This document shows positions 1 to 8,820 of a stretch of 64,000 bases of DNA, piece after piece. Location of the stretch: positions 1,798,001 through 1,862,000 of the forward strand of contig NZ_UWOE01000001.1 in the NCBI RefSeq assembly GCF_900604355.1. The letters are read 5' to 3'. The notes under the pieces were generated by a model. That model did not search any database. It saw only the letters and a list, made by a program, of their open reading frames with translations, and was not told the DNA's origin. Position 1 is the stretch's first letter; every line of letters starts with the position of its first letter. The position numbers and the translations under genes were made by a program. This DNA comes from Luxibacter massiliensis (lineage in GTDB: Bacteria; Bacillota; Clostridia; Lachnospirales; Lachnospiraceae).

Positions 1-401
1 TTTCCTCCAGGCACATATACGCCCACCCTCTGTAAAGGGGTCACCTTCTGGCCCAGGAGGCTCCCGTCAGGCCTGCTGTCAAACCAGCTATACTGCTTCT
101 GCTTTGCATGGTAAGCTTCAATATTATACAGAGACTTTCTTATAATAGACAAAAGTGAGGGATCCACCTGGCTGTAAGCCTTTTGTATCTCCTCTTCTGT
201 CACACGGACATTCTGGGCATTGATTTCTGCACCGTCAAACTCCCTGGTATAGGAAAAAAGCGCCTCATCCCCTTTTTCCCGTACAGTATCCAGAATCACC
301 CGTACACTTTCTTCATATTTACCATAATGATTAGGACTTCGCTTTAACAAGTCGTTCAGCAGATTTTGCTTTGTACTTTCATCTAAAATTTCAATGCGCA
401 T
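1..401 (-). CDS. hisD: Histidinol dehydrogenase (N-terminal part, cut by window edge)
   Basis: Catalyses the last two oxidations of histidine synthesis, L-histidinol to L-histidine, with NAD and zinc. About 133 N-terminal residues are visible. They begin MRIEILDEST and run into the family-typical QRVGVYVPGG segment at the window edge, which precedes the nucleotide-binding core. The start codon overlaps the hisG stop (TAATG), with the ribosome site inside hisG, so translation is probably coupled. It is the third gene of a hisZ-hisG-hisD run. The catalytic residues lie outside the window. Confidence 0.93.
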   Translation of the reverse strand, partial: MRIEILDESTKQNLLNDLLKRSPNHYGKYEESVRVILDTVREKGDEALFSYTREFDGAEINAQNVRVTEEEIQKAYSQVDPSLLSIIRKSLYNIEAYHAKQKQYSWFDSRPDGSLLGQKVTPLQRVGVYVPGG

Positions 402-1048
402 TATGCTTCCTCCTGTAACAATTTTCTCAGATTCATAATCAGCTCCTTAATCCTGCTGTTTTCCATCCTCATGCTCACTGGATTTACAATCATACGCGCA
501 GATAACGGGCAGACTTCCTCCAATACAACAAGTCCATTCTCCTTCAGGGTGGAACCTGTCTCCACAATATCAACAATCACTTCTGAGAGTCCGACTATAG
601 GCGCCAGCTCAATGGATCCATTCATCTTAATGATTTCAACAGTCTGATGCTTCTTATTATAGAAATAATCCTTTGCAATATTGGGATATTTAGTGGCTAC
701 CCTGATCAGTTCATGGTGTTTTAAAAGCTCTCCTGCTTTCTCCTGGCCGCACACGCACATTCTGCACTTTCCAAATCCCAGATCCAGCACCTCATGCACT
801 TTTCTCCCCTCTTCTATGACCGTATCCCGTCCGGCTACGCCAATATCAGCTGCACCGTATTCCACATAGGTAGGTACATCAGGCCCCTTGGCAAGAAAGA
901 ACTTCAGCTTCAGGTCCTCATTAACAAATATCAGCTTCCTGGAGTCCTTATCCTTCATTTCATCACAGCGGATGCCCAGCCTTTCCAGCATATTCAGTGT
1001 CTCACTCGCTAAACGCCCTTTTGTCAGGGCAAAGGTCAAATATCTCAT
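401..1048 (-). CDS. hisG: ATP phosphoribosyltransferase catalytic subunit, short form
   Basis: Catalyses the first step of histidine synthesis, joining ATP and PRPP to give phosphoribosyl-ATP. At 215 residues it is the short HisG, which lacks the C-terminal regulatory domain and needs HisZ, encoded just upstream. The N-terminus LTFALTKGRL and the segment with VDIVETGSTL (PRPP-binding region) are typical. An in-frame start 10 codons upstream exists, but the ATG at 1048 follows a good AAAGGAG site and matches family length. It lies 10 bp after hisZ and overlaps hisD at its stop. Feedback control by histidine would act through HisZ. Confidence 0.95.
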   Translation of the reverse strand: MRYLTFALTKGRLASETLNMLERLGIRCDEMKDKDSRKLIFVNEDLKLKFFLAKGPDVPTYVEYGAADIGVAGRDTVIEEGRKVHEVLDLGFGKCRMCVCGQEKAGELLKHHELIRVATKYPNIAKDYFYNKKHQTVEIIKMNGSIELAPIVGLSEVIVDIVETGSTLKENGLVVLEEVCPLSARMIVNPVSMRMENSRIKELIMNLRKLLQEEA

Positions 1049-1058
1049 GTCAGCTCCT

Positions 1059-2309
1059 TTATTTTTTTTTCGCCGCATTGATCAGCTTTTCTTCACCTGT
1101 TATCAGATTGACCATCTCAATGGTCAGGTTATCCTGAAGATAAAGCAGACTGACTGACTGAATGCGTTTTCCATAATCTATATACTCTTTTTTGCTGTCC
1201 TTTCCAGTGCGCCTGTGCATCTCCACCCACTTCCCTTTTGCGCGGAAATTTTTTGCCAGGGCGATGGCCCATTTCTGTGTTTTTTCTGTATATGCTATAA
1301 TATTTGTGTGGTTCGTTTCTATCTGAATCTTCTGCCTCCCCAGCGCACTGAGCAATTCATCCACAAGAACTGCAAAACCCACTGACGGGGTCTGTTTACC
1401 GAACTTTTCTAAAAGATGGTCATAACGTCCCCCTCTTACAACCGCATCCCCAGTCCCATATGTATAGGCCCGGAAAATAATACCTGTATAATAACCATAG
1501 CTTCCGCTCATGCTTAAGTCAAAGGTCACATAATCGCTGGCTCCATATAGCTTGAGGAGTTCATATATCTGCTTAAGGTGCGTGACAGCCAGCTTTGCTT
1601 CCTTCGTTGGCGCTATCTCCATGGCGCGCCCAAGCACTTCCACATCCCCCACCAGTTCCGGCAGAATCTGAAATGCCTTTTTTACACTGGGTTCTGCATC
1701 TTTATTGTCCAAAATCTCCTGGGCGCCGAAATAATTCCGGTTTGCTATGAGTTCATGGATCTCTGCACGGGAATCATCATCTAACCCGGCCGCCTCCATC
1801 AGGCTCCTGATAAAATCCACATGTCCTATATTCACCTGGAACTCTTTTAACCCAACCTTCCTTAAGCCATCCACAACCATGGCCAATATCTCTGCATCGG
1901 CCTCGGCAGAGTCAATGCCTATGAGCTCCGCCCCCATCTGGGTATTTTCTTTTAAACGGCCCTGGTAGCTAGAATGGTTTATAAAAGTATTCCCAATATA
2001 GCAGAGCCGTACAGGGAATTCCTCTGTCTCAAACAGCGTGGCTGCCGCCCTGGCAATGGATGGTGTTATGTCTGGCCGGAGCGCCATAGTATCTCCATCC
2101 CGGTCAAAAAATTTGTATAATTCCCGGGAGGAGATTGTACCAATTTCCTTCCTGAATACATCAAAATATTCGAAAGTAGGAGTCTGGATATCCTGATACC
2201 CATATGTGTGCAGAATCTGGTGAAGTCCCTCCTGGACAGCTATTTTCCTTCTGCACTCTGTATTATAAATGTCTCTGACTCCCTCGGGAGTATGTAATTT
2301 CTGTTCCAT
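1059..2309 (-). CDS. hisZ: ATP phosphoribosyltransferase regulatory subunit
   Basis: A histidyl-tRNA synthetase paralogue without aminoacylation function that assembles with short HisG and makes it active and histidine-sensitive. The 416 residues show the class II synthetase fold: TPEGVRDIYN near the start, the motif 2-like region around ALRPDITPSIAR, and a C-terminal section with VVRGGRYDHL. It is the first gene of the his operon here. The start ATG follows AAAGGG. No T-box or other leader could be recognised in the 73 bp between it and recU. Confidence 0.93.
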   Translation of the reverse strand: MEQKLHTPEGVRDIYNTECRRKIAVQEGLHQILHTYGYQDIQTPTFEYFDVFRKEIGTISSRELYKFFDRDGDTMALRPDITPSIARAAATLFETEEFPVRLCYIGNTFINHSSYQGRLKENTQMGAELIGIDSAEADAEILAMVVDGLRKVGLKEFQVNIGHVDFIRSLMEAAGLDDDSRAEIHELIANRNYFGAQEILDNKDAEPSVKKAFQILPELVGDVEVLGRAMEIAPTKEAKLAVTHLKQIYELLKLYGASDYVTFDLSMSGSYGYYTGIIFRAYTYGTGDAVVRGGRYDHLLEKFGKQTPSVGFAVLVDELLSALGRQKIQIETNHTNIIAYTEKTQKWAIALAKNFRAKGKWVEMHRRTGKDSKKEYIDYGKRIQSVSLLYLQDNLTIEMVNLITGEEKLINAAKKK

Positions 2310-2382
2310 ATTACTACCCTTTCACTTTATCGTGCTAATACGTTAAATTCTCCAGTAATTATACGCAGTTTATCAGTAAATG

Positions 2383-2916
2383 TCAATCCCTGGCATCCAA
2401 ATCCTTCTGGATATAATCCAAGTATGGGACAAAGCAGCCATTCTTAAGTCCCATAAAGTAACCGGGGGTTAATTCTTCATATCGAAAGCTTTTACGGCCT
2501 CCATCCTGTGCACGTTTCCAGAAATGCTGTATTTCCTCAAAACGCATATAATATAATTCGTTGCTGCTGCTATAATAAATAAGCAGAAAAGAGATGCCCT
2601 TCTGGCGCTCAAATTTCTCCATAAATATCATCTGGTGTTCATGGATATTCTGCAGCGGGAAGGTCCTGGTGCTGCACTCTTTTGCATCGAAACAGACTGG
2701 GATCCCCTGTACTGCCCCAATGTAATCAACTGTGCTGATCTTGTCAAAATAAGCCAGTGTAATATGCCGCCTCTCTTTATCAATCCTCACAGGCGTGATA
2801 GGGGTAGGGATCTTCTGTATCAGAGCCAGCCCCATTTGTTCATATCTCTCATTTGTGCGGTTAATCAGATCTTCCAGCGTAGAACCTCTAAGGCCCCTTG
2901 AATTCCATGTTGCCAT
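2383..2916 (-). CDS. recU: Holliday junction resolvase RecU
   Basis: Cuts four-way DNA junctions in recombination and chromosome segregation; it is the Gram-positive partner of RuvAB, which is also encoded in this window (29.7-31.3 kb). From MATWNSRGLRG the protein has 177 residues and contains the nuclease core with DYIGAVQGIPVCFDAKEC, which supplies acidic and Lys metal-site residues. A longer in-frame start exists, but the ATG at 2916 has AAAGGAG in front. It overlaps the upstream pseudouridine synthase gene by 29 bp. The usual neighbour ponA/pbp1 is not adjacent. Confidence 0.9.
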   Translation of the reverse strand: MATWNSRGLRGSTLEDLINRTNERYEQMGLALIQKIPTPITPVRIDKERRHITLAYFDKISTVDYIGAVQGIPVCFDAKECSTRTFPLQNIHEHQMIFMEKFERQKGISFLLIYYSSSNELYYMRFEEIQHFWKRAQDGGRKSFRYEELTPGYFMGLKNGCFVPYLDYIQKDLDARD

Positions 2917-3883
2917 TCTTCCAAACTCCTTTGTCCTCTGCAATTTTCTGGAAAATGAAGGGAGGTTCTGCACAAAATTCTTTTCCTGAAAGGCCGGACA
3001 ATATTCCTTCGGATACTGGAAATACTATGCGGTATGCATGAAGAAGCTGGTGCTTAAGCCCATAGGCAGCTTTATACATATCATTTAGCTCCCTCTCCCC
3101 ATATTTATAATCTCCGATTATCGGATGTCCGTGGGAGGCCAGATGGGCCCGGATCTGGTGGGGTTTCCCCGTAAGTAACTGAACCTCCAAAAGTGTGGCG
3201 TCCCCCCTGGCATACAAGGGCCTGTATTTTGTCTCTATAAAAGAGGATTTATCTGTCCCATCCTCTGTAATATGTACCTTGTTTGCCCCAGGATCCTTTG
3301 CTAAAAATCCCCGGATGTGTGCCGGTTTCTTTACCTGCCCTGCGGTTAAGCATAAGTAATACTTTTCCAGCCTCCGCTCCTTAAAACAGCGGCTGAGCTC
3401 CCGCAGGCCGTCCAGGCTCTTCCCTGCCGCAATCAGGCCGCTTGTATTCCTGTCCAGCCGGTTACAGACTGAGGGTTTAAAGGTTTTAAGGTCCTGCCCG
3501 CATAACTGCCCTGACTTGACCAGATATGTAATGAGGTGTTCCACCACAGATACATCTGACGGAGCAGCCTTTTGTGACAGCATACCGGCTGGCTTGTTGA
3601 TCAGGAGGATATTTTTGTCTTCATAAATAATATCCAATTTCTCCTCTGTGAGGCAGATCCCAGGACCAGAAAACCCGGCAATGGTTTCATCTGATAAGAA
3701 TAGTTTTACCACATCCTGGCTCTTAAGCCTCTCATTGCCCGTTGCTTTCTTATTGTTCAGGGTAATATTCTTTTTCCGCAACATCTTATACAGAAAACTC
3801 TTGGGAGCCTTGTCCATATATTTAGCCAACAATTTATCCAGCCGCTGCCCGGCTTCATTTTCAGCAATCGTAATCTGCTGCAT
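2888..3883 (-). CDS. RluC/RluD-family pseudouridine synthase
   Basis: Converts uridine to pseudouridine in RNA, probably 23S rRNA; the exact site cannot be read from sequence. The 331 residues contain an N-terminal S4-like RNA-binding domain (AGQRLDKLLAKYM onward, about residues 10-75) and the catalytic domain with NRLDRNTSGL, whose Asp is the catalytic residue, followed by TGKPHQIRAHL. The start follows AAAGGATG. Its 3' end overlaps recU by 29 bp, so the two genes are probably cotranscribed. Confidence 0.88.
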   Translation of the reverse strand: MQQITIAENEAGQRLDKLLAKYMDKAPKSFLYKMLRKKNITLNNKKATGNERLKSQDVVKLFLSDETIAGFSGPGICLTEEKLDIIYEDKNILLINKPAGMLSQKAAPSDVSVVEHLITYLVKSGQLCGQDLKTFKPSVCNRLDRNTSGLIAAGKSLDGLRELSRCFKERRLEKYYLCLTAGQVKKPAHIRGFLAKDPGANKVHITEDGTDKSSFIETKYRPLYARGDATLLEVQLLTGKPHQIRAHLASHGHPIIGDYKYGERELNDMYKAAYGLKHQLLHAYRIVFPVSEGILSGLSGKEFCAEPPFIFQKIAEDKGVWKNGNMEFKGP

Positions 3884-3994
3884 GGAAACATCCTTTCTAA
3901 ACGTTTCATTCCCCGCATACCTGCCGCCCCTTTGCCTGGCAGGGCCAGTATGGTTGGGTACCTTTCTAAAACAACTTTCAATTTACAGATTCAG

Positions 3995-4573
3995 TCACAT
4001 AGAGATATTTAGTATTATATGTGCAATTTCTTCTTCCTGCCTGCGGGTATCTGCTTTTTCCACAGCGGCAATAGAGTCAAGTCCCTCCACTCTTGCCAAA
4101 AATGCAGTATAATTATTTAAAAGTTTTACAGACACATCCCCAATCTGGTTCTGGCCCAATATATTTTTTACATGCCCTGCCGCATATTTGAGGTCCACCT
4201 TGTCGCTGCCTGTATACCCGAAAACATTCTTCCCTGATATTACAAAACACTCTATGGGCATAATTTTTTCCCTGCTTGTGAGTATCATATCAAAAATAAC
4301 CGTAATATGCCCTGTCCTTAAGAGGATCTCCTCTGCTCTGACTGCAGGAATGGACGGGTATGGAAAACGTGTGATCACGCCTACCAGCGCCTTGGATGCA
4401 GGGAGGCAGCCAAGGACTGCCACCACTGTCAGCAGGTTCAGCCTTGTATGTGTCTGGCTGTAGCCAATGAAGAAAATAGCTGCCACCAGCGCAAAATAAA
4501 CAGCCGTGCGGATGATCTCTATTCTTTTTTTATAATCCAGATAGCCAAACTTTCCTTTATCTACTTTTTTCAT
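3995..4573 (-). CDS. Conserved membrane protein of unknown function
   Basis: Not recognised as a named family. The 192 residues start with a short basic tail, then two hydrophobic segments at roughly residues 22-40 and 46-66, then about 120 soluble residues with no obvious catalytic motif. This suggests a two-pass membrane anchor with a cytoplasmic C-terminal domain. The ATG is preceded by GAGGAG. It lies 13 bp after the SDR gene and is probably in its transcript. No cofactor or transport signature is visible. Confidence 0.7.
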   Translation of the reverse strand: MKKVDKGKFGYLDYKKRIEIIRTAVYFALVAAIFFIGYSQTHTRLNLLTVVAVLGCLPASKALVGVITRFPYPSIPAVRAEEILLRTGHITVIFDMILTSREKIMPIECFVISGKNVFGYTGSDKVDLKYAAGHVKNILGQNQIGDVSVKLLNNYTAFLARVEGLDSIAAVEKADTRRQEEEIAHIILNISM

Positions 4574-4586
4574 TCTGCCTTTCTCC

Positions 4587-5354
4587 TCAGTTTTTTCCCA
4601 TCATTTCTATTTTTACTAAGAGCTGCTCAGGCAGAAGGCCAGCGGCCAGCCTGGCTGCTTTTATGGAACAGCCATAGACCGATACCGGCTTTCTTTTTCT
4701 CACGTCTTTCAGCGCCTTTTTTACAACCAGGACAGGATCAGCCATAACCAGCTTCTTCCATGGATTTGTAAGGCGGCCCGAAACAGTAAAAAATTCTGTA
4801 TTGACTGGTCCCGGGCAGACTGCTGTCACAAAAATTCCTCTTCTTTTTAATTCCGCCCCCAGCGCCTGGGAAAAGCTCAGCACATAGGCTTTTGTAGCTG
4901 CATAGACGCTGAAAAATGGCTGAGGGCAAAAAGCTGCCGCCGAGGCCAGGTTCACAATCCGGCTCCCATGGGACATCCTGGGAATACAGATCTCTGTGAT
5001 TCGTGTCAAAGCCGTACAGTTTAAGCTTATCATTTCTGACTGTGCTTTTGGTTCCCGGCCAGAGATATCTGTAAGGGCCCCTGTCTTGCCAAATCCTGCA
5101 GCATTGACCAGTATGCGGATATCCGGCTTCTCTGTGCGGAGGGTTCCCTCAAGCTCACTGAATACTTCTTCCCTGAGAAGATCCCCTTCAAAAATCCTAA
5201 GGGGGACGCGTACATCTTTTGCCAGCGCCGTAAGGCGTTTCCCTCTTCTTGCTGTGACCCATATTTGGTCCAATCCGTGGTAAAAATAAGGAAGCTGTTT
5301 TACAAATTCTCTGCCTAACCCTGATGAGGCGCCGGTTACAACTGCAATTTTCAT
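4587..5354 (-). CDS. SDR-family NAD(P)-dependent oxidoreductase
   Basis: A short-chain dehydrogenase/reductase of 255 residues; the substrate is not predictable. The N-terminal Rossmann motif VTGASSGLG binds NAD(P). The NAAG-type NAAGFG motif, a Ser near SRIVNLASAAA, the YAATKAY active-site Tyr/Lys pair and the PGPVNTEF loop are all present, so it should be catalytically competent. It overlaps the upstream ygiQ gene by 4 bp (ATGA), which implies translational coupling. The C-terminal part resembles the DltE/YqjQ-like group of general SDRs. Confidence 0.87.
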   Translation of the reverse strand: MKIAVVTGASSGLGREFVKQLPYFYHGLDQIWVTARRGKRLTALAKDVRVPLRIFEGDLLREEVFSELEGTLRTEKPDIRILVNAAGFGKTGALTDISGREPKAQSEMISLNCTALTRITEICIPRMSHGSRIVNLASAAAFCPQPFFSVYAATKAYVLSFSQALGAELKRRGIFVTAVCPGPVNTEFFTVSGRLTNPWKKLVMADPVLVVKKALKDVRKRKPVSVYGCSIKAARLAAGLLPEQLLVKIEMMGKN

Positions 5355-7321
5355 CTTATTCCCTTCTTTCCAGCATACGTCCCGGCATATTTTTCAGTCC
5401 GGCCGCGATTATTCCGTATTGTTCTCTTCTTTCCCTGCCCCTTATGCCCTTCTTTGCCATACTTCCTTTTACTAGTATTTGTTTTTGTATGTGTCCCTCT
5501 GCCTCCGCCTTTTTCTGCTGCAAGCTTGCGCGGCTTTATGAGACATTTTCTGTCAAATCCCACAAGATCCATCCTGCCCGCCTTTTTTAAGGCTTCCATG
5601 ACCAAATCATAATTCTTTGGATTGCGGTATTGGATCAAAGCCCTCTGCATGGCTTTCTCATGGGGATCTTTGGGCACATAGACCCTTTTCATTGTCCTTG
5701 GATCCAGTCCTGTAAAATACATACAGGTTGAAATGGTGGATGGGGTGGGGTAAAAATCCTGTACCTGTTCCGGCATATATCCCAAATCACGGCAGTATTC
5801 TGCCAGCTTAACGGCAGCCTTCATATCTGACCCTGGGTGGGAGGACATCAGGTACGGAATCAGAAACTGCTTTTTGCACAGCTTTTCATTTATGTGCTTA
5901 AACTGCCCCGCAAATTCTTTATATACATTGTGCGCAGGCTTCCCCATCATCTGCAGCACCTCATCTGCCACATGCTCAGGAGCCACCTTAAGCTGCCCGC
6001 TTACATGATATTCACATAGCTCTCTTAAAAATGTCCGGTCAGGGTCAGCAAGCAGATAATCAAACCGTATGCCGGAACGGATAAAGACTTTTTTTACCTT
6101 TGGGATTTTGCGCAGCTTCCTCAAAAGCTCCACATAATCCCTGTGGTCTGCCCTTAGGCTTGGGCAGGGTTTTGGAAATAGGCACTGCCTGTCCGGACAG
6201 GCGCCATGTGTACGCTGTTTTTTACAGGAAGGCTGCCTGAAATTCGCAGTAGGCCCGCCTACATCGTGGATATACCCCTTGAACCCCGGGTCCTGGGTGA
6301 GGATCTGAGCCTCCCTCTGCAGGGATTCGTGGCTTCTGGACTGGATAATCCTGCCCTGATGGAAGGTCAGCGCACAGAAGCTGCAGCCTCCAAAACATCC
6401 CCGGCTGCTTGTCAGGCTGAATTGGATTTCCTGTACTGCCGGCACCCCTCCTGCCTTCTCATAGGAAGGATGGCAGGCACGCATATAGGGAAGTCCATAG
6501 ATGTCATCCATATCAACCGTGTCCAAAGGTTTGGCCGGAGGGTTCTGCACAACATAAAGATGGCTGCTGTAGGGTTCTGCCAGACGTTTTCCTGAAAATG
6601 GGTCTGTATTTTTATATTGGGTATAAAAGCTCTCAGCATAAGCTTTTGTGCTTCCCTTTACCTCCTCAAAGGAGGGAAGGACACAGGCGTCATACACAAA
6701 GTCCAGACTTTTGGTTTTTACTACAGTCCCATCTAAATAAGTCAAGTCTTCTATAGCCATGCCCGCGTCCAGCGCCTCGGCAATCTCCACAATTGTGCGC
6801 TCCCCCATCCCATAGGAAATCATATCAGCTCCAGCATCCAGGAGAATGGAACGTTTCACCTTATCTGACCAGTAATCATAATGTGCAAGCCGCCTTAAGC
6901 TTGCCTCAATCCCTCCCAGTATAATAGGGGTTTCTTTATATGTCTGCCGGATCAGGTTGCTATATACAACAGCCGCATAGTCAGGACGTTTCCCAGTCAC
7001 GCCTCCTGGTGTATAGGCATCCTGCCTGCGCCGCTTTTTAGAGACAGAATAATGGTTTACCATAGAATCCATATTGCCCGCGCTGACCAGAAAAGCAAGG
7101 CGGGGTTCGCCGTACTCGGCAATACTTACAGACTGCTTCCAGTCTGGCTGTGATATAATGCCCACCCGGTAGCCGTGTGCCTCCAGGACCCTGCTGATAA
7201 CAGCATGTCCAAAGGATGGATGGTCTACGTAGGCGTCTCCTATGACGTAAACAAAGTCTACACTGTCCCATCCCCTGTCGAGCATATCCTGTTTACATAA
7301 CGGCAAAAACCCCTGATTCAT
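5351..7321 (-). CDS. YgiQ-family radical SAM protein
   Basis: A 656-residue radical SAM protein of the YgiQ (UPF0313) family, whose reaction is not established. It has the N-terminal YgiQ domain, a radical SAM cluster motif CFGGCSFC followed by ALTFHQGR (about residues 310-325), and a C-terminal domain with FTGLDP and YVPKDPHEKAMQ. The tail of about 40 residues is very basic (KKAGR to AGKKGIR) and may bind nucleic acid; the tail is often variable. The gene is upstream of, and overlaps, the SDR gene by 4 bp. Confidence 0.9.
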   Translation of the reverse strand: MNQGFLPLCKQDMLDRGWDSVDFVYVIGDAYVDHPSFGHAVISRVLEAHGYRVGIISQPDWKQSVSIAEYGEPRLAFLVSAGNMDSMVNHYSVSKKRRRQDAYTPGGVTGKRPDYAAVVYSNLIRQTYKETPIILGGIEASLRRLAHYDYWSDKVKRSILLDAGADMISYGMGERTIVEIAEALDAGMAIEDLTYLDGTVVKTKSLDFVYDACVLPSFEEVKGSTKAYAESFYTQYKNTDPFSGKRLAEPYSSHLYVVQNPPAKPLDTVDMDDIYGLPYMRACHPSYEKAGGVPAVQEIQFSLTSSRGCFGGCSFCALTFHQGRIIQSRSHESLQREAQILTQDPGFKGYIHDVGGPTANFRQPSCKKQRTHGACPDRQCLFPKPCPSLRADHRDYVELLRKLRKIPKVKKVFIRSGIRFDYLLADPDRTFLRELCEYHVSGQLKVAPEHVADEVLQMMGKPAHNVYKEFAGQFKHINEKLCKKQFLIPYLMSSHPGSDMKAAVKLAEYCRDLGYMPEQVQDFYPTPSTISTCMYFTGLDPRTMKRVYVPKDPHEKAMQRALIQYRNPKNYDLVMEALKKAGRMDLVGFDRKCLIKPRKLAAEKGGGRGTHTKTNTSKRKYGKEGHKGQGKKRTIRNNRGRTEKYAGTYAGKKGIR

Positions 7322-7353
7322 CCTTTACCTCCCAGAAGACAGGGGCACTCCCC

Positions 7354-8025
7354 CTATCTGCAAATTTCATAAGTATGGTTTGGTATATCATAATAATCAT
7401 ATATAAAATAATCGGCTAACTTTTTCTTTTCAGCCTCATCCGGCCTGGAAAACAGGTCATCCACAGCACATACTTCCATGCCTGCGTTTTTACCTGCCTC
7501 AATACCCCGGGGTACATCCTCGAATACAAGACATTCCTGTGGGCGCACCTGAAGATCTTTTGCAACCTTTAGGTATACGTCCGGGGCAGGTTTGCCTGCT
7601 GACACCTCGCAGGATGTCCTCACAGATTTAAAAAACGTATCCACCCCCAGAGCCTTCAGGGCCGCGTCAACCAGCTCCCTGGCATTGCTGGTGGCAATTC
7701 CCAGGGCAATTCCCCTCTTCCGCATATCTTCTAAAAACCCAAGGGCCCCCGGCTTTAGGGGAACACGGGTAGTATATAATTCATAAGTCATATCCCGCCA
7801 TTCCCTGCGTACATCATCCAATGTACAAGGAAGGGTGGGAAAGGTATCCAAGAAATATTGTGCTGTCTCCGTATAGCTCATCCCTTCAATCGCCTTATGG
7901 AAATCCACAGGCGCCGTAAGATTATATTTTTCCATATACTGTACATCCACCTCTGGCCAAATCCACATAGAATCCACCAGGGAACCGTCCAAATCAAATA
8001 TCACAGCTTTCTTATTTTCTAACAT
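7354..8025 (-). CDS. HAD-family phosphatase, beta-phosphoglucomutase-like
   Basis: A 223-residue haloacid dehalogenase superfamily enzyme, subfamily IA. Motif I is FDLDGSLVDS, with the two catalytic Asp residues and Ser where Thr is usual. Motif II is GIATSNA. The C-terminal motif with KPAPDVYLKVA and VFEDVPRGIEAG supplies motifs III and IV. The helical cap sits at about residues 17-85. The substrate is unknown; small sugar or nucleotide phosphates are typical. It overlaps the upstream rsuA-like gene by 7 bp, so cotranslation is likely. Confidence 0.86.
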   Translation of the reverse strand: MLENKKAVIFDLDGSLVDSMWIWPEVDVQYMEKYNLTAPVDFHKAIEGMSYTETAQYFLDTFPTLPCTLDDVRREWRDMTYELYTTRVPLKPGALGFLEDMRKRGIALGIATSNARELVDAALKALGVDTFFKSVRTSCEVSAGKPAPDVYLKVAKDLQVRPQECLVFEDVPRGIEAGKNAGMEVCAVDDLFSRPDEAEKKKLADYFIYDYYDIPNHTYEICR

Positions 8026-8729
8026 AATTTATCAATCTCTTCCTTTGTCAATTCTCTGTAAGATCCTGGTTCAAGAGAAGGATCCAAGGTAAGTCTGCCC
8101 ATGCTTAAACGCTTCAGATAGACCACTTCCTTACCCACGGCGCGGAACATCCGTTTGACTTGATGGAACCGCCCTTCCTGGATAGTCACCTCTGCCTCCG
8201 ACAATTCACCAGATTTTATGATAACCAGCCTGGCTGGCATAGTTCTTTTCTCATCACCGATATCCAGGCCTTCCTCAAATCTATTTACATCTGCTTCTGT
8301 CAGCTTTCCGGATACCTGTGCATGATATACTTTATCCACATGCCGCGAGGGGGCTAAAAGCTTGTGTGCAAGGGCGCCGTCATTGGTGACCAAAAGCAGG
8401 CCTTCTGTATCTTTGTCAAGCCTCCCCACTGGGAATAAGTCTTTGCGCCTGGGACTCTCGATGAATTCCACCACACACTTATCCTTCTTGTCTTTTGTGG
8501 CGGAAACAACACCGGCAGGCTTATACAGCATATAATACTCATACCGGACGTAACCCACATCCTGCCCCATAAATTCCACCTTACTTTGGGCAGTATCTAT
8601 TTTAGTTTCAGGGCGTTTTATGATAACTCCGTCTACAGAAACCTGCCCTTTTATAATGGCCCTCTTTACTTCGCTGCGGGTACCAACCCCCATATCCGCC
8701 AGCCACTTATCTAATCTTAATTTCCCCAT
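8019..8729 (-). CDS. RsuA/RluB-family pseudouridine synthase
   Basis: Makes pseudouridine in rRNA; it is most like the small-subunit RsuA or large-subunit RluB group, and the exact site is unknown. The 236 residues start MGKLRLDKWLADMGVG, an S4 RNA-binding domain, followed by the catalytic motif GRLDKDTEGLLLVTNDG with the active Asp, and EGRFHQVKRM. The chosen ATG at 8729 has GGGAGG just upstream; an in-frame start 19 codons earlier lacks such a site and adds residues that do not fit the family. It overlaps the HAD gene. Confidence 0.88.
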   Translation of the reverse strand: MGKLRLDKWLADMGVGTRSEVKRAIIKGQVSVDGVIIKRPETKIDTAQSKVEFMGQDVGYVRYEYYMLYKPAGVVSATKDKKDKCVVEFIESPRRKDLFPVGRLDKDTEGLLLVTNDGALAHKLLAPSRHVDKVYHAQVSGKLTEADVNRFEEGLDIGDEKRTMPARLVIIKSGELSEAEVTIQEGRFHQVKRMFRAVGKEVVYLKRLSMGRLTLDPSLEPGSYRELTKEEIDKLC

Positions 8730-8820
8730 ATAACCTCCCGGCCTCCCAGCAAACATACCCTTACCGCAAACAGGTGTCTCCGGCAAAAAAAGTCAGTTCA
8801 GGCGGCTGTTCCCTGCCTTC

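Noticed and set aside
2310..2382. A T-box or histidine leader upstream of hisZ
   Set aside because: Only 73 bp separate the gene from recU and no T-box sequence, His-rich peptide or terminator was seen.
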